Shown here: positions 36,043 through 44,609 of the stretch, piece after piece
How positions within the stretch are numbered: position 1 is the first letter of the stretch
Layout of the letters: the number at the start of each line of letters is the position of its first letter
NCBI GenBank assembly: GCA_007120035.1
Contig: SKON01000115.1
Coordinates: 1-64,000 of the forward strand
Length of the DNA stretch: 64,000 bases
Direction of reading: 5' to 3'
From: Myxococcales bacterium
Lineage (GTDB): Bacteria; Myxococcota_A; Bradymonadia; Bradymonadales; Bradymonadaceae
Made by a program: the position numbers and the translations under genes
Notes under the pieces: model-generated
The model's input: the letters and a program-made list of their open reading frames with translations, nothing else
Databases searched by the model: none
What the model was told of the DNA's origin: nothing

Positions 36043-38607
36043 CTACTTCCGAACCGCCCGGGCGCCCACGGGATCCTCGGGCCAGGGATGTTTGGGGTAC
36101 CGGGCCCGCAGTTCTTTGCGCACCTCCGGATAGGTCCGCTCCCAGAACCCACCGAGGTCGTCGGTGATCTGAGCGGGACGATAGTTCGGCGCCAGCAGAT
36201 GCATGAGCACCCCTACCTCGCCCCGCCCCACCCGAGGCGTGTCGGTCCACCCGAAGAGCTCCTGGATCCGCACCGCCAGCACGGGCGGTCCCTCCCACTC
36301 ATACCGAAGCCGAATCGCGCTCCCCGACGGAACGGTGATCCGCTCCGGGGCCTCCTCGGCGAGCAACCGCCGCTGCTCGGCGTTCAGGTAAGCCTTCAGC
36401 GCGCCCACCACTCCCATGCGGCGCAGGTCGCCGAAGCTCCGCTTTCCCCACAAGAGCTGATCCCAGATCGGCTCCTCGTCGTTGCCCACCGCCTCGTCGG
36501 CCAGGAGCTGAGGAAACTCGGCCTCTGGGAACCACCGCCGGCACCACTCCCACCGCAGCAACCACTGCGAATCCTCGTCGCTCAAGCCAAAGGCGGTCGA
36601 CAGATCGGAGAGCGCCGGCCCCTTCAACTCCCGAAGCACCTCCTCGGGCTCGGCCTCGGCCTCCACGGAGAGCACCTCTTCCTCAAAAGCGATCCCCTCG
36701 AAGCTCTTGACCCGACGGGCCATCACCCGCTGTCGAGATCCGTCGAAGCCCACCTGGATCTCCTCCGTGAGCGCCTCGGGGAAGAGCTCCTCCAACCAGG
36801 GCAGCTCCACCTCGCTGGCCAGGCGGATCAGGTTCCTCGACGACACGCTGTCCCCCCGCACCCGGCCGCCGCGGACCTTGCCGCCCACCCTGGGCGCCAC
36901 GATCCACCGGGCGTCGCGGACCACGCTCTCTCGGGCCAGGAGCATCGGCTCTCCGCCGACCATCACGAACCGGTCCTCTCCCAGCGTTCGACGCAGGGCC
37001 ACTCTGTCGGGAAACCCCACCAACACGGCCTTCAACGCCCGGTCCTCACGGGCCTCCCCGTCCCCACCCGACTCGACATCGGCGACCCGCTTCATCAGCT
37101 CCGCTCGGGCCCGCTGCACCCCGCGGGCTCGACCCACATGAACCGAAAGCCCCAGGGCTCGCGCCCCCACTTCCCGCCCCGCCGCCACCTCGTCGAGGAG
37201 CGCCCCTCGCACCAGGAGATCAGACCTCCCCGTCGGCGCGTCGGCCGCCACGGAGGTCACGAAATCCCCCTCGGAGAGCACCGCCGCCGCCGCGGCTACC
37301 TCATCGACCACCCCCAGCTCCCGAGCGGCCAGGAGCATCCTGCCCAACCGGGGGTGAAGCGGCATCCCCAGGAGCTCCCGTCCCACCTCCGTGACCTGAC
37401 CGTCGGCCACGGCACCCAGGCGCTCCAGGAGCTCCACGCCTCGTCGGATCGCCACCGTCGGCGGGGCCTCAAACCATCGAAACTCCTCGGGGTCCATCCC
37501 CGACCAGGCGATCACCTCCAGGAGGGCCCCGGCGATCTCCACCCGCCCGATCTCGGGACGATCGTACTCCTCCATCCGATGCTCCCGGGCCGTCGTCCAC
37601 AGCCGAATCGCCCGCCCTGGCCTCACTCGCCCCGCTCGACCGGCCCGCTGCCTCGCCGACGCCAGGCTGATCTGTCGGAGCTCCAGGTGATTCAGCCTGC
37701 TCTCGGGAGCCATGTGCACCTGCCGGACCTTCCCGCTGTCCACCACCAGGGTCACCCCCTCGATGGTCACCGAGGTCTCGGCGATATTCGTCGAGGCGAT
37801 CACCTTCCGTCTCCCTCCCGACGCGAGCGCCCGATCCTGCTCCTTGCCGCTCAGCGCTGAATAGAGCGGTAGCACCTCGATGTCCTCGCCGCGGGCCCAC
37901 TCCTGAAGCGCGCCGATACACCGGTGGATCTCTCGGCGTCCGGGCAAGAAGACCAGCGCGTCGCCACCATCGTCGTCGGGGCTCCCCACCCACCGACGCA
38001 CCGCCCGGGCGGCCTCCACCTCCAGGGCGTCCTCGGCGGGTCGGTCCAGGTGCTCCACAGTCACCTCGAACTGCCGCCCCTCACTCCGCACCACGGGGAG
38101 CCCCAAAAACTCCGCCATCGGCGAGGCGTCCAACGTGGCCGACATCACCACCACCTTCAGGTCCTCTCGGACCTCCCGGACCTCCCGCAAGAACGCCAAC
38201 GCCAGATCCGTGTGGATCCCTCGCTCGTGGACCTCGTCGAGGATCACCACCTCGACCCCGTCCAGGAGGGGATCTCCCTGGAGCTTCCGGGTCAGGATCG
38301 CCTCGGTCATCACCACAAGACGGGTCTGAGGCCCGACCCGCCGATCATGTCGGACCTGGTATCCCACCTCCCCGCCCAGCTTGCCTCCTCGCTCCGCCGC
38401 GATGCGGCGGGCCGTCGCTCGCGCCGCCACCCGTCGCGGCTCGAGCATCACGATCTGCCCCTCTTCTGCCAACCCGGCGTCAAGCAACGCCGGGGGGACC
38501 CGAGTACTCTTCCCGGCCCCCGGCGGCGCCTCCAACACCACCCCTCCGTGCTCCCTGACGGCCTCCACCACCTGAGGAAGCACGGGATCGATGGGCAACG
38601 CCTTCAA
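36043..38607 (-). CDS. hrpB: ATP-dependent DExH helicase HrpB
   Basis: An 854-residue DEAH/RHA-type helicase. Motifs are GGVVLEAPPGAGKST (Walker A), LEPRRVAARATARRIA (Ia), DEVHERGIHTDLALAFL (II), VMSATLD (III), STNIAETSVTIEGVTLVVDSG (V) and QRAGRAGRVRPG (VI). The HA2-like and HrpB C-terminal domains follow with the family end block (PLGPHPRA-type VLMHLLAPNYRPAQITDDLGGFW). HrpB helicases are widespread but poorly characterised, with links to RNA handling in some species. The hflC stop abuts its start, giving an operon hflK-hflC-hrpB. Confidence 0.92.
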   Translation of the reverse strand: MKALPIDPVLPQVVEAVREHGGVVLEAPPGAGKSTRVPPALLDAGLAEEGQIVMLEPRRVAARATARRIAAERGGKLGGEVGYQVRHDRRVGPQTRLVVMTEAILTRKLQGDPLLDGVEVVILDEVHERGIHTDLALAFLREVREVREDLKVVVMSATLDASPMAEFLGLPVVRSEGRQFEVTVEHLDRPAEDALEVEAARAVRRWVGSPDDDGGDALVFLPGRREIHRCIGALQEWARGEDIEVLPLYSALSGKEQDRALASGGRRKVIASTNIAETSVTIEGVTLVVDSGKVRQVHMAPESRLNHLELRQISLASARQRAGRAGRVRPGRAIRLWTTAREHRMEEYDRPEIGRVEIAGALLEVIAWSGMDPEEFRWFEAPPTVAIRRGVELLERLGAVADGQVTEVGRELLGMPLHPRLGRMLLAARELGVVDEVAAAAAVLSEGDFVTSVAADAPTGRSDLLVRGALLDEVAAGREVGARALGLSVHVGRARGVQRARAELMKRVADVESGGDGEAREDRALKAVLVGFPDRVALRRTLGEDRFVMVGGEPMLLARESVVRDARWIVAPRVGGKVRGGRVRGDSVSSRNLIRLASEVELPWLEELFPEALTEEIQVGFDGSRQRVMARRVKSFEGIAFEEEVLSVEAEAEPEEVLRELKGPALSDLSTAFGLSDEDSQWLLRWEWCRRWFPEAEFPQLLADEAVGNDEEPIWDQLLWGKRSFGDLRRMGVVGALKAYLNAEQRRLLAEEAPERITVPSGSAIRLRYEWEGPPVLAVRIQELFGWTDTPRVGRGEVGVLMHLLAPNYRPAQITDDLGGFWERTYPEVRKELRARYPKHPWPEDPVGARAVRK

Positions 38608-39585
38608 TCAGTCCCCGGCGCTCTTCAAGAACTCGAAGAAGTCGCTCTCCGTGGTCAAGATCAGGGTCGTATTGGCGTCGAGCACCTCCCCGTAGGTCTC
38701 CATGGTCCGCAAGAACCGATAGAACTCGGGGTCCACGTCGAAGGCCTCGGCGTACACCCCGGCGGCCTGGGCGTCGGCCCGCCCCCGGATCTCCTCGGCT
38801 CGACGGTAGGCGTCGGACTCCAATCGCTGGAGCTCTCGCTCCATCTCACCGCGAATCTTGGCGGCCTCTCCTTCCCCTTCCGATCGATACTGCTGAGCAA
38901 TCCGCTGCCGCTCGGCGATCATCCGGGCGAAGACCTCCTGCTGCACGTCCTGATTGTAGTGGATATGCTTGAACCGCACGTCCAAGATCTCGATGCCCAG
39001 GTCTTCGGCCCGGGCAGCCGCCTGCACCAAGATCGCCTCCATAATGTCTCCCCGCCCCCGAGAGATATCCGCCAGTCCCGATTGAACCTGCTGATCCACG
39101 AGCTCCGAGTCCAGTTCGATCTCCTCAGCGATATCGTAAAGCTCGGGATCCTCGGCCGGGACCCGATTGGTGGACCGCACCACCTCGATCAGATCGTGGT
39201 TCGCCACCACGTCTCGGGTCGCCCCGTCGATGATATCGTCCAGCCGGGACTGGGCTCCCTGCTCATCGATGACCCGCTGGTAGAACCGCAGGGGGTCAAC
39301 GATCCGCCACCGGGCGAAGGTGTCGACCCAGATGAATCGCTTATCCCTGGTGGGGATCTGATTTCGAGCTCCGCTCCACTCCAGATACCGATTATCAAAT
39401 CGGTGAATTCGCTGAATAAAGGGGACCTTGAAGTACAGGCCCGGCTCGGTGACGGCATCCCCGACGGGCGCCCCGAACTGAGTGATCACAACCTGCTCGT
39501 TCTCGCTCACCACCATGGTCGACGCCAATCCGACGACGGCGACGATGGCGGCGACGATGACTAACAAACATCCCATCTTATCCAT
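38608..39585 (-). CDS. hflC: HflC, SPFH/prohibitin membrane protein
   Basis: A 325-residue band-7 protein with an N-terminal membrane anchor (CLLVIVAAIVAVVGLASTMVV), then the SPFH core (ENEQVVITQFGAPVGDAVTEPGLYFKVPFIQRIHRFDNRYLEW). A coiled-coil-forming segment (EGEGEAAKIRGEMERELQRLESDAYRRAEEIRGRADAQA) and the C-terminal block RTMETYGEVL are typical of HflC. With HflK it cages and tunes the FtsH protease. Of GTG-ATG in tandem, the ATG at 39585 is favoured because AGGAGG lies six bases ahead. It overlaps the hflK stop by one base (TGATG). ftsH is not in the window. Confidence 0.93.
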   Translation of the reverse strand: MDKMGCLLVIVAAIVAVVGLASTMVVSENEQVVITQFGAPVGDAVTEPGLYFKVPFIQRIHRFDNRYLEWSGARNQIPTRDKRFIWVDTFARWRIVDPLRFYQRVIDEQGAQSRLDDIIDGATRDVVANHDLIEVVRSTNRVPAEDPELYDIAEEIELDSELVDQQVQSGLADISRGRGDIMEAILVQAAARAEDLGIEILDVRFKHIHYNQDVQQEVFARMIAERQRIAQQYRSEGEGEAAKIRGEMERELQRLESDAYRRAEEIRGRADAQAAGVYAEAFDVDPEFYRFLRTMETYGEVLDANTTLILTTESDFFEFLKSAGD

Positions 39586-40616
39586 CACTGACCTCCTGCT
39601 GCGCCGGATAGAGTCATCGGCACCGCCGCGCCCGAGGGCATCATGGGGATCACGTTCTCAGCGTTCTCGTCGATGATCACCTTATTTTCGACCTTCCCGA
39701 GCACGTCGGCCATGGTCTCTAAGTAGATCCGCTGCCGCGTGATCTCCGGAGCATCCACGTACTCGGCGTAGAGGTTTCGGAACCTCGCCACCTGGCCCTC
39801 GGCCCGGTTCACTCGGTTGATCTCGTACCCTTCGGCCTGCTGCACCAACTGCTCCGCCTCCCCTCGGGCCCGAGGAACCGCCGCGTTGTAGGCTCGCCGC
39901 GCCTCGTTGATCTTCCGTTCCATCTCTTGCTGAGCCTGGTTCACCTCGTTGAACGATGGCTTTACCGGATCGGGAGGGTTCACGTCCTGAAGGATCACGT
40001 CGTTGATGCTGATCCCCATCTCGTATCGGTCCGACAGGAGTTGCAGTCGCTCCTGCACGGTCGTCGCAAGCTCCACACGACCCACGGTGAGCACTTCATT
40101 CACCGTTCGGTCCCCCACGATCTCCCTCATCACGGCCTGGCTCAAAAACCGGAGGGTATCCTCCACGTTCCGCACCCGGAAGAGATAGTCGTAGGCGTCC
40201 TCCACTCGATACTGAATCGTCCACTGCACCTGCACCACGTTGAGGTCTCCCGTGAGCATCAGGGACTCCTCCTCGTAGCCATCAGAGCTGTAGACCGTCC
40301 GCTCATCGGCATAGACCGTCCGGAACCCGAACTCCTGCTTGAGCTGCCTTCGGGTGGGCACCACGTGGACCCGCTCCACGCCGAGGGGCATCTTCATGTG
40401 CAGCCCGGGCTCCACTGTTCGAGTGACCTCCCCAAACCGCAGCACCACGCCCACGCTGTCTGCGTTGACCTGGAAGAGGCTGGAGAACAATAAGATCACC
40501 CCCACCACCAACAGGGCGATCACCACCGCCACGGGCTTGGGAACCTTCCCGGCCACCCGGGTCACGTTCCGGGCGTGGCTGAGGTCGATCACCTCGACTT
40601 TTCCTTTCTCACTCAT
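39585..40616 (-). CDS. hflK: HflK, SPFH/prohibitin membrane protein
   Basis: A 343-residue partner of HflC. A short cytoplasmic N-terminus precedes a membrane span (PVAVVIALLVVGVILLFSSLFQV), then the band-7 domain (SVGVVLRFGEVTRTVEPGLHMKMPLGVERVHVVPT). The conserved INDVILQDVNPPDPVKPSFNEVNQAQQEMERKINEA segment identifies HflK over other SPFH members. The usual long Gly/Gln-rich N-terminal part of enterobacterial HflK is missing. It is the first of hflK-hflC-hrpB, and its TGA overlaps the hflC ATG. Confidence 0.93.
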   Translation of the reverse strand: MSEKGKVEVIDLSHARNVTRVAGKVPKPVAVVIALLVVGVILLFSSLFQVNADSVGVVLRFGEVTRTVEPGLHMKMPLGVERVHVVPTRRQLKQEFGFRTVYADERTVYSSDGYEEESLMLTGDLNVVQVQWTIQYRVEDAYDYLFRVRNVEDTLRFLSQAVMREIVGDRTVNEVLTVGRVELATTVQERLQLLSDRYEMGISINDVILQDVNPPDPVKPSFNEVNQAQQEMERKINEARRAYNAAVPRARGEAEQLVQQAEGYEINRVNRAEGQVARFRNLYAEYVDAPEITRQRIYLETMADVLGKVENKVIIDENAENVIPMMPSGAAVPMTLSGAAGGQ

Positions 40617-40629
40617 CTCGTCTCCCTAC

Positions 40630-41097
40630 TCAGGGGGTTGAGAACGTCGGCATCCACGGTCCTGCCCAGGGCATCCCGGCGAGGATGAACACCAGGCCCA
40701 AGGTAAAGCAGATCGCCGCTCGTTTATGCTTCTTCTCGTCTTCGTCAGCCCGCTTCGCCAAGATCGAGCCCACCTGCACCACGATCACCGCGAGGATCAT
40801 CATCGTGATGTGCTCCACGGCGAAGAACCTCAGGGTCCGGTTCCCCATGGCGGCCCCGAAGTCCTGAAACGCCGCCCGAACGATCGGGCTCTGGGCGTAG
40901 AGCACCAACCCCAGCAGGAGCTGCAGGTGCATCACCGCCACATATCCCACCGTCCGTAGCCGATCTCCGGCCTCAAAGGCCCGCTTCTTGAACACCCCGT
41001 GCCAGGCCCCGGCGATGGCCGCCACGGCCACCACCAACACCACCCACCTCAGGACGTTATGAATCCCCCGCAGCAAGACATAGGCTTCGACTTCCAT
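40630..41097 (-). CDS. Four-span membrane protein, possibly cytochrome b-like
   Basis: A 155-residue protein with four hydrophobic segments (WVVLVVAVAAIAGAWHGVF, GYVAVMHLQLLLGLVLYA, FAVEHITMMILAVIVVQVGSIL, AAICFTLGLVFILAGMPW). Histidines sit inside or beside the spans (IHNVLRW, AWHGVF, MHLQLLL, VEHITMM), a pattern that could ligate haem as in small cytochrome b-type proteins. This is inference only. It lies 13 bases ahead of hflK on the same strand, so it may be the first gene of that operon. It is divergent from the gene at 41274. Confidence 0.6.
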   Translation of the reverse strand: MEVEAYVLLRGIHNVLRWVVLVVAVAAIAGAWHGVFKKRAFEAGDRLRTVGYVAVMHLQLLLGLVLYAQSPIVRAAFQDFGAAMGNRTLRFFAVEHITMMILAVIVVQVGSILAKRADEDEKKHKRAAICFTLGLVFILAGMPWAGPWMPTFSTP

Positions 41098-41273
41098 CTA
41101 CCGGGCCTCTCCTATCGGACACGTTTCATCGCTGGTTTCCCGTCAGCGGTCGAACTGTAGCGATCCCACCCCATTTCATCAACCATCCCCGACGGGCCTT
41201 CCACAGGCACCGGTTTAGCGCTATCCTCCTGCCCTGCCCACCGAATCACTACCAGCAGCGAAGTGAGGGCCCG

Positions 41274-41912
41274 ATGATCCCTGACGGAACAGTCCAACTG
41301 GTTCGCACCAGCCTCCTTCTCGGGGTCCAACTCGACGACTTCGACTTCCGTCTCTTCCTCCGCGATTACCATCGAGACCTCCGCAGCCGTTTTCCCGAGG
41401 AGAGCTTCCCGGCCTACAGCCCGTCGGTAGTCCTCAACAGCCTGATTCCTCGGTACGATGCCTCCGGCGACTCCCGGGCCGGCCGCCGAGCTGAGGCCCT
41501 TCAACAGTACACCCAGCGCGCCTTTCGGCTCGACCTGACCCTGACGGGCAGTGACTACGGCTCCCTGGAAAAGCGCCAGAACCCCTACAGCCTGGACCGC
41601 GCCTTCTACCACCTGGGCCGTGAGCTGGTCTGCTCCGACCTCCGGATGGACTATCCCGGCTACAACCCCTACCGATCCACCCGCCGGCTGCCGGTCTCCT
41701 TCGTGGCCGACCACTTCGACGAGGTCCTGGAGTTGGTCCCCGACTATCTGTGGTGGGCCATGCACGATCAGCGTGACATGATCCTCAACGCCACCGCCCC
41801 GGAGCAGCTCGAGAAAGTCCACCGCCGCATCGAGCTCGCCGGGTTCAACACGGCCAGCTTCGGCCTCTACCTCACCTCCCACGAGCGCCTGATCCTCCCC
41901 GAGGACGGATGA
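41274..41912 (+). CDS. Hypothetical soluble protein
   Basis: A 212-residue cytoplasmic protein rich in Tyr, Arg and Asp that I do not recognise. Phrases such as FDFRLFLRDYHRDLRSRFPEE and YSLDRAFYHLGRELVCSDLRMDYPGYNPY suggest a mostly helical fold. There is no metal or nucleotide motif. GAGGG four bases before the ATG at 41274 supports the start. It ends three bases before the convergent pirin stop. Codon use matches the neighbours. Confidence 0.55.
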   Translation: MIPDGTVQLVRTSLLLGVQLDDFDFRLFLRDYHRDLRSRFPEESFPAYSPSVVLNSLIPRYDASGDSRAGRRAEALQQYTQRAFRLDLTLTGSDYGSLEKRQNPYSLDRAFYHLGRELVCSDLRMDYPGYNPYRSTRRLPVSFVADHFDEVLELVPDYLWWAMHDQRDMILNATAPEQLEKVHRRIELAGFNTASFGLYLTSHERLILPEDG

Positions 41913-41914
41913 CC

Positions 41915-42952
41915 TCACTCCCCGCCGTCGGCGGGAGGCCGAATCTCACGCCCGTCAGGGAGGACCGCGAATCGCCCCACCTCTCGGGGGTGAACCGGCG
42001 TCGGACTCTCCCAGGGCCACCCACCAAACTGGGTCTGATGATAGTCCAGCATCGCCTGGCGAATCTCACCCTGGGTGTTCATCACGAAGGGGCCGTGCTG
42101 CACCACGGGCTCGTCGATAGGCCGCCCCTGCAGAAGCAGGAACTCCGACTCCTGGTCCCCGTTCTTCAACACTACCTCAGCGTCGGGGACCAACCGCAGC
42201 CGAACCCCCTTCTCGATCCCCTCACCGGCCACGGACACACCGCCTCCCTCAAAGTAATACAACGATCGCCGCGACTTCTCCCCGACCGCCGCCGGCAGGG
42301 TCCACGTCGCCCCCGGCTCCATCCGGATCGCCCAGATCGCCACGTCGTTGTCCGGGTTCGCCGCCCAGGAGTTCTCCGGCGGCTGCGGCGGCGCCTCCTC
42401 GCCATAGCTCCCGGCCACCACGGTCACCTCCACGGACCGACCCTCTCCGTCGGCCTGCCTCACGATCGGGATCTCCTCTCCCCAGAACATCGCGAAGAAG
42501 GGCTCCACCAGCTTCTTCTCCCGGGGCAGGTTCAGCCAGATCTGGAAGAGCTCCGTGGTGTTCTCCCGGTCTCGATGAACCAGGGGGAACATCTCGGAGT
42601 GGACCACCCCCTTACCCGCCGTCATCCACTGGACGTCCCCCTTGCCGAATCGGGCCTTCGCACCCAACGAGTCGGAGTGATCGATGAACCCCTGTCGGGC
42701 CAGGGTCACGGTCTCAAAACCACGGTGGGGATGGGTCGGAAACCCGGGCACCACCTCTCCGTGATACATCCGAAACCCATCGCGGGTCACGAAGTCGTTC
42801 CCCAGCGGCCGCCCCTGCAACCACTTCGGGTCCACCCCCATCTCGTCGTTGCCCTCGGGGTACTCGTCGAGGTGATACACGCAGAAGAGGAAGGGGTCAT
42901 CGGTCTGCCACGGAAACGACAGGGGGGTCTGATCGATGATTGGACTGGTCAC
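41915..42952 (-). CDS. Pirin-family cupin protein
   Basis: A 345-residue two-cupin protein. The N-terminal cupin holds the metal ligands of pirins: FPTHPHRGFETVTLARQG (two His), then HSDS and the Glu in VVHSEMFP. LFQIWLNLP and the second cupin (TWTLPAAVGEKSRRSLYYFEGG) follow. Pirins bind iron and include quercetinase-like enzymes and redox-sensing cofactors. The GTG at 42952 is favoured by GGAGGAG seven bases upstream. It lies 26 bases after the Crp/Fnr-like gene and may share its transcript. Confidence 0.9.
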   Translation of the reverse strand: MTSPIIDQTPLSFPWQTDDPFLFCVYHLDEYPEGNDEMGVDPKWLQGRPLGNDFVTRDGFRMYHGEVVPGFPTHPHRGFETVTLARQGFIDHSDSLGAKARFGKGDVQWMTAGKGVVHSEMFPLVHRDRENTTELFQIWLNLPREKKLVEPFFAMFWGEEIPIVRQADGEGRSVEVTVVAGSYGEEAPPQPPENSWAANPDNDVAIWAIRMEPGATWTLPAAVGEKSRRSLYYFEGGGVSVAGEGIEKGVRLRLVPDAEVVLKNGDQESEFLLLQGRPIDEPVVQHGPFVMNTQGEIRQAMLDYHQTQFGGWPWESPTPVHPREVGRFAVLPDGREIRPPADGGE

Positions 42953-42978
42953 GGCGTATCTCCTCCACAATCTCCACA

Positions 42979-43686
42979 TTACCCCGCGGCGAGCTGTCGC
43001 AGGCGCCTCAAGTCGGTCAACATTAACCCCTGACGGGTCCTGTCAACCAAACCGGAGGACGCAAAGAGCCGCCACACCCGGTTCAGTCTCTTTTTTCGGA
43101 TCCCTGCCAACTCCGCGAGCTGCGACGGACTCGGGCTCACCGGTAAGAGCCCCTTATCTGCCTCGATCTCTCCGTAGGACTCCACCAGATAGAGCAAGAG
43201 CCGGGCCAGGCGCACCGGCGGGGAGGTGCCCAGGAGGGGCCACGGGGTCACCTCCAAGGGCGTCTTACTGCGCCACCGCCCCACCTCCACCTGCCGACGG
43301 ACGCCGTGGGGACTCAGGGCCTCCCGCAGCTCCTCCTGAGGAATCACACAGATCGTGGTCTCTCGATCGGTGAGCACTTTAGCCACCTCGACATCGGTGG
43401 CCTTTCCGAATACGTCTCCCCGGCTCAACCGCGCCACCCCATCCTGCTGGGGCAACGAGGCCATCACCGTGCCCTCGACCACCAGCGCCACCTCTACGGG
43501 ATCCATCCATAACGGCACCTCCGCGGCGTGTCCCCATCGCTCCATTCGGCCGCGACGACACACCTCACTGAGGACCGCCTCCGCCTCGGCGCCTCGCAGG
43601 AGGTCTCGAAACGCCCACAGGGCCTGACGACCCTCCCCGGATCCATCCCGGCTTTCCGGTCGTAGGACCAACTCCTCTTTTCCCAT
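42979..43686 (-). CDS. Crp/Fnr-like transcription regulator
   Basis: A 235-residue protein. A cyclic-nucleotide-binding-like beta roll (VPLWMDPVEVALVVEGTVMASLPQQDGVARLSRGDVFGKATDVEV) is followed by a dimer helix region and a winged-helix end (PSPSQLAELAGIRKKRLNRVWRLFASSGLVDRTRQGLMLTDLRRLRQ). The consensus cAMP-contact residues and Fnr cysteines are not seen, so the signal is unknown. The ATG has GAGGAAG six bases ahead. It begins ten bases after the last type III secretion gene, so it is probably in that operon and may control it (inference). Confidence 0.75.
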   Translation of the reverse strand: MGKEELVLRPESRDGSGEGRQALWAFRDLLRGAEAEAVLSEVCRRGRMERWGHAAEVPLWMDPVEVALVVEGTVMASLPQQDGVARLSRGDVFGKATDVEVAKVLTDRETTICVIPQEELREALSPHGVRRQVEVGRWRSKTPLEVTPWPLLGTSPPVRLARLLLYLVESYGEIEADKGLLPVSPSPSQLAELAGIRKKRLNRVWRLFASSGLVDRTRQGLMLTDLRRLRQLAAG

Positions 43687-43696
43687 GTACTTCCTC

Positions 43697-44095
43697 TCAG
43701 GCCGGCTCGGACTCGCTCGCGCAACGGGCCATCACCTCGGCTCTCATCGCCAGGTAATTGTCGATCACCGAGGCCATCGCCTGCAAGGCACCCTTTCCAG
43801 ACTCACCACCGGTCAAGAACTGCTCCGAGAGCTTCGCTCGAAGCCCGTGCAGGCTCCTGGCCGACTCCGAGAGCGACGGCTCCCTCCCCGACGGAGGATC
43901 AGGCATCCGCAGCGCGTCCGGTCGAGGCGGCCCCTCAAAGCTCTCCAGCCGCTGCAGGAGCTCTCCCATCATCGCCAGCGCCGCCGGATGTACCGCCGGT
44001 TCCTGCCACTGAGCGGTAATCGCCTTGCGCAGCTCGGAGAGCTCCCCCACCGCCGGGCCGCCTCCCCCCGGTGCCGCCGTCCCCGTCGTCTTCAT
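43697..44095 (-). CDS. Unknown protein of the type III secretion operon (SctP position)
   Basis: A 132-residue protein with a Gly/Pro-rich N-terminus and helical middle and end (SELRKAITAQWQEPAVHPAALAMMGELLQRLESF, ASVIDNYLAMRAEVMARCASE). No family is recognised. It stands where the needle-length regulator SctP often lies, directly after the SctO-like gene, but it is too short and lacks the typical T3S4 C-terminal domain. The ATG at 44095 overlaps the sctO stop (ATGA) and has GGAGG four bases ahead, and the ATG at 44110 is less likely. Confidence 0.6.
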   Translation of the reverse strand: MKTTGTAAPGGGGPAVGELSELRKAITAQWQEPAVHPAALAMMGELLQRLESFEGPPRPDALRMPDPPSGREPSLSESARSLHGLRAKLSEQFLTGGESGKGALQAMASVIDNYLAMRAEVMARCASESEPA

Positions 44096-44571
44096 CGCCC
44101 CTCCCGCCATTGTCGAGCCGCCACCTCATCCATTTGGTCCGTGGCCTTGCGCTGCTCCTTTCGGGCCTCCTCGGCGGCCCACTTCTCTCGATGCTTCTCC
44201 ACGGCCTTCAGCTCCCGCACCGCCGCGAGCATCGCCTCATGGGCCCGACGCATGGTCCTCCGGGCCTCGGACTCCGCCTCCTCCGCCCGGCGAACCCTCT
44301 CCCGGGCCTCCTCGAGGTCCATCTTCACTCCCTCAAGGTGCCGCTTCATCGACTGCAGCGCCCCTCCGTAGGTGCCTTTCTGCAGCGCTTCGTTGAAACG
44401 AGCCCGCCAACGGCGCAGCTCTTCGATCCCCCCCTCTTCGTCGCTCCGGGCGAACTCCACCTCCCGGCTCGCGAGGTGATAGGCCGACAGGGCCGCTGCA
44501 TATGCCCCCTCCGTCTCAGACCTTGCCTCTCGCCGAAGCTCCCACAACGTCTCCAACTCATAGTTTGCCAT
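44092..44571 (-). CDS. sctO: SctO/FliJ-like stalk protein of type III secretion
   Basis: A 159-residue protein predicted to be almost one long coiled-coil hairpin, rich in Ala, Arg and Glu (MKRHLEGVKMDLEEARERVRRAEEAESEARRTMRRAHEAM). SctO/FliJ proteins are stalks inserted in the central hole of the SctN ATPase ring, linking it to the export gate, and are very poorly conserved in sequence. The assignment rests on length, coiled coil and position right after sctN. The second of two start codons (44571) is chosen for its GAGAG site. Confidence 0.72.
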   Translation of the reverse strand: MANYELETLWELRREARSETEGAYAAALSAYHLASREVEFARSDEEGGIEELRRWRARFNEALQKGTYGGALQSMKRHLEGVKMDLEEARERVRRAEEAESEARRTMRRAHEAMLAAVRELKAVEKHREKWAAEEARKEQRKATDQMDEVAARQWREGR

Positions 44572-44609
44572 CACGCTCTCTCTATGGTCTTCCGATCCTG
44601 GTCTTCCGT

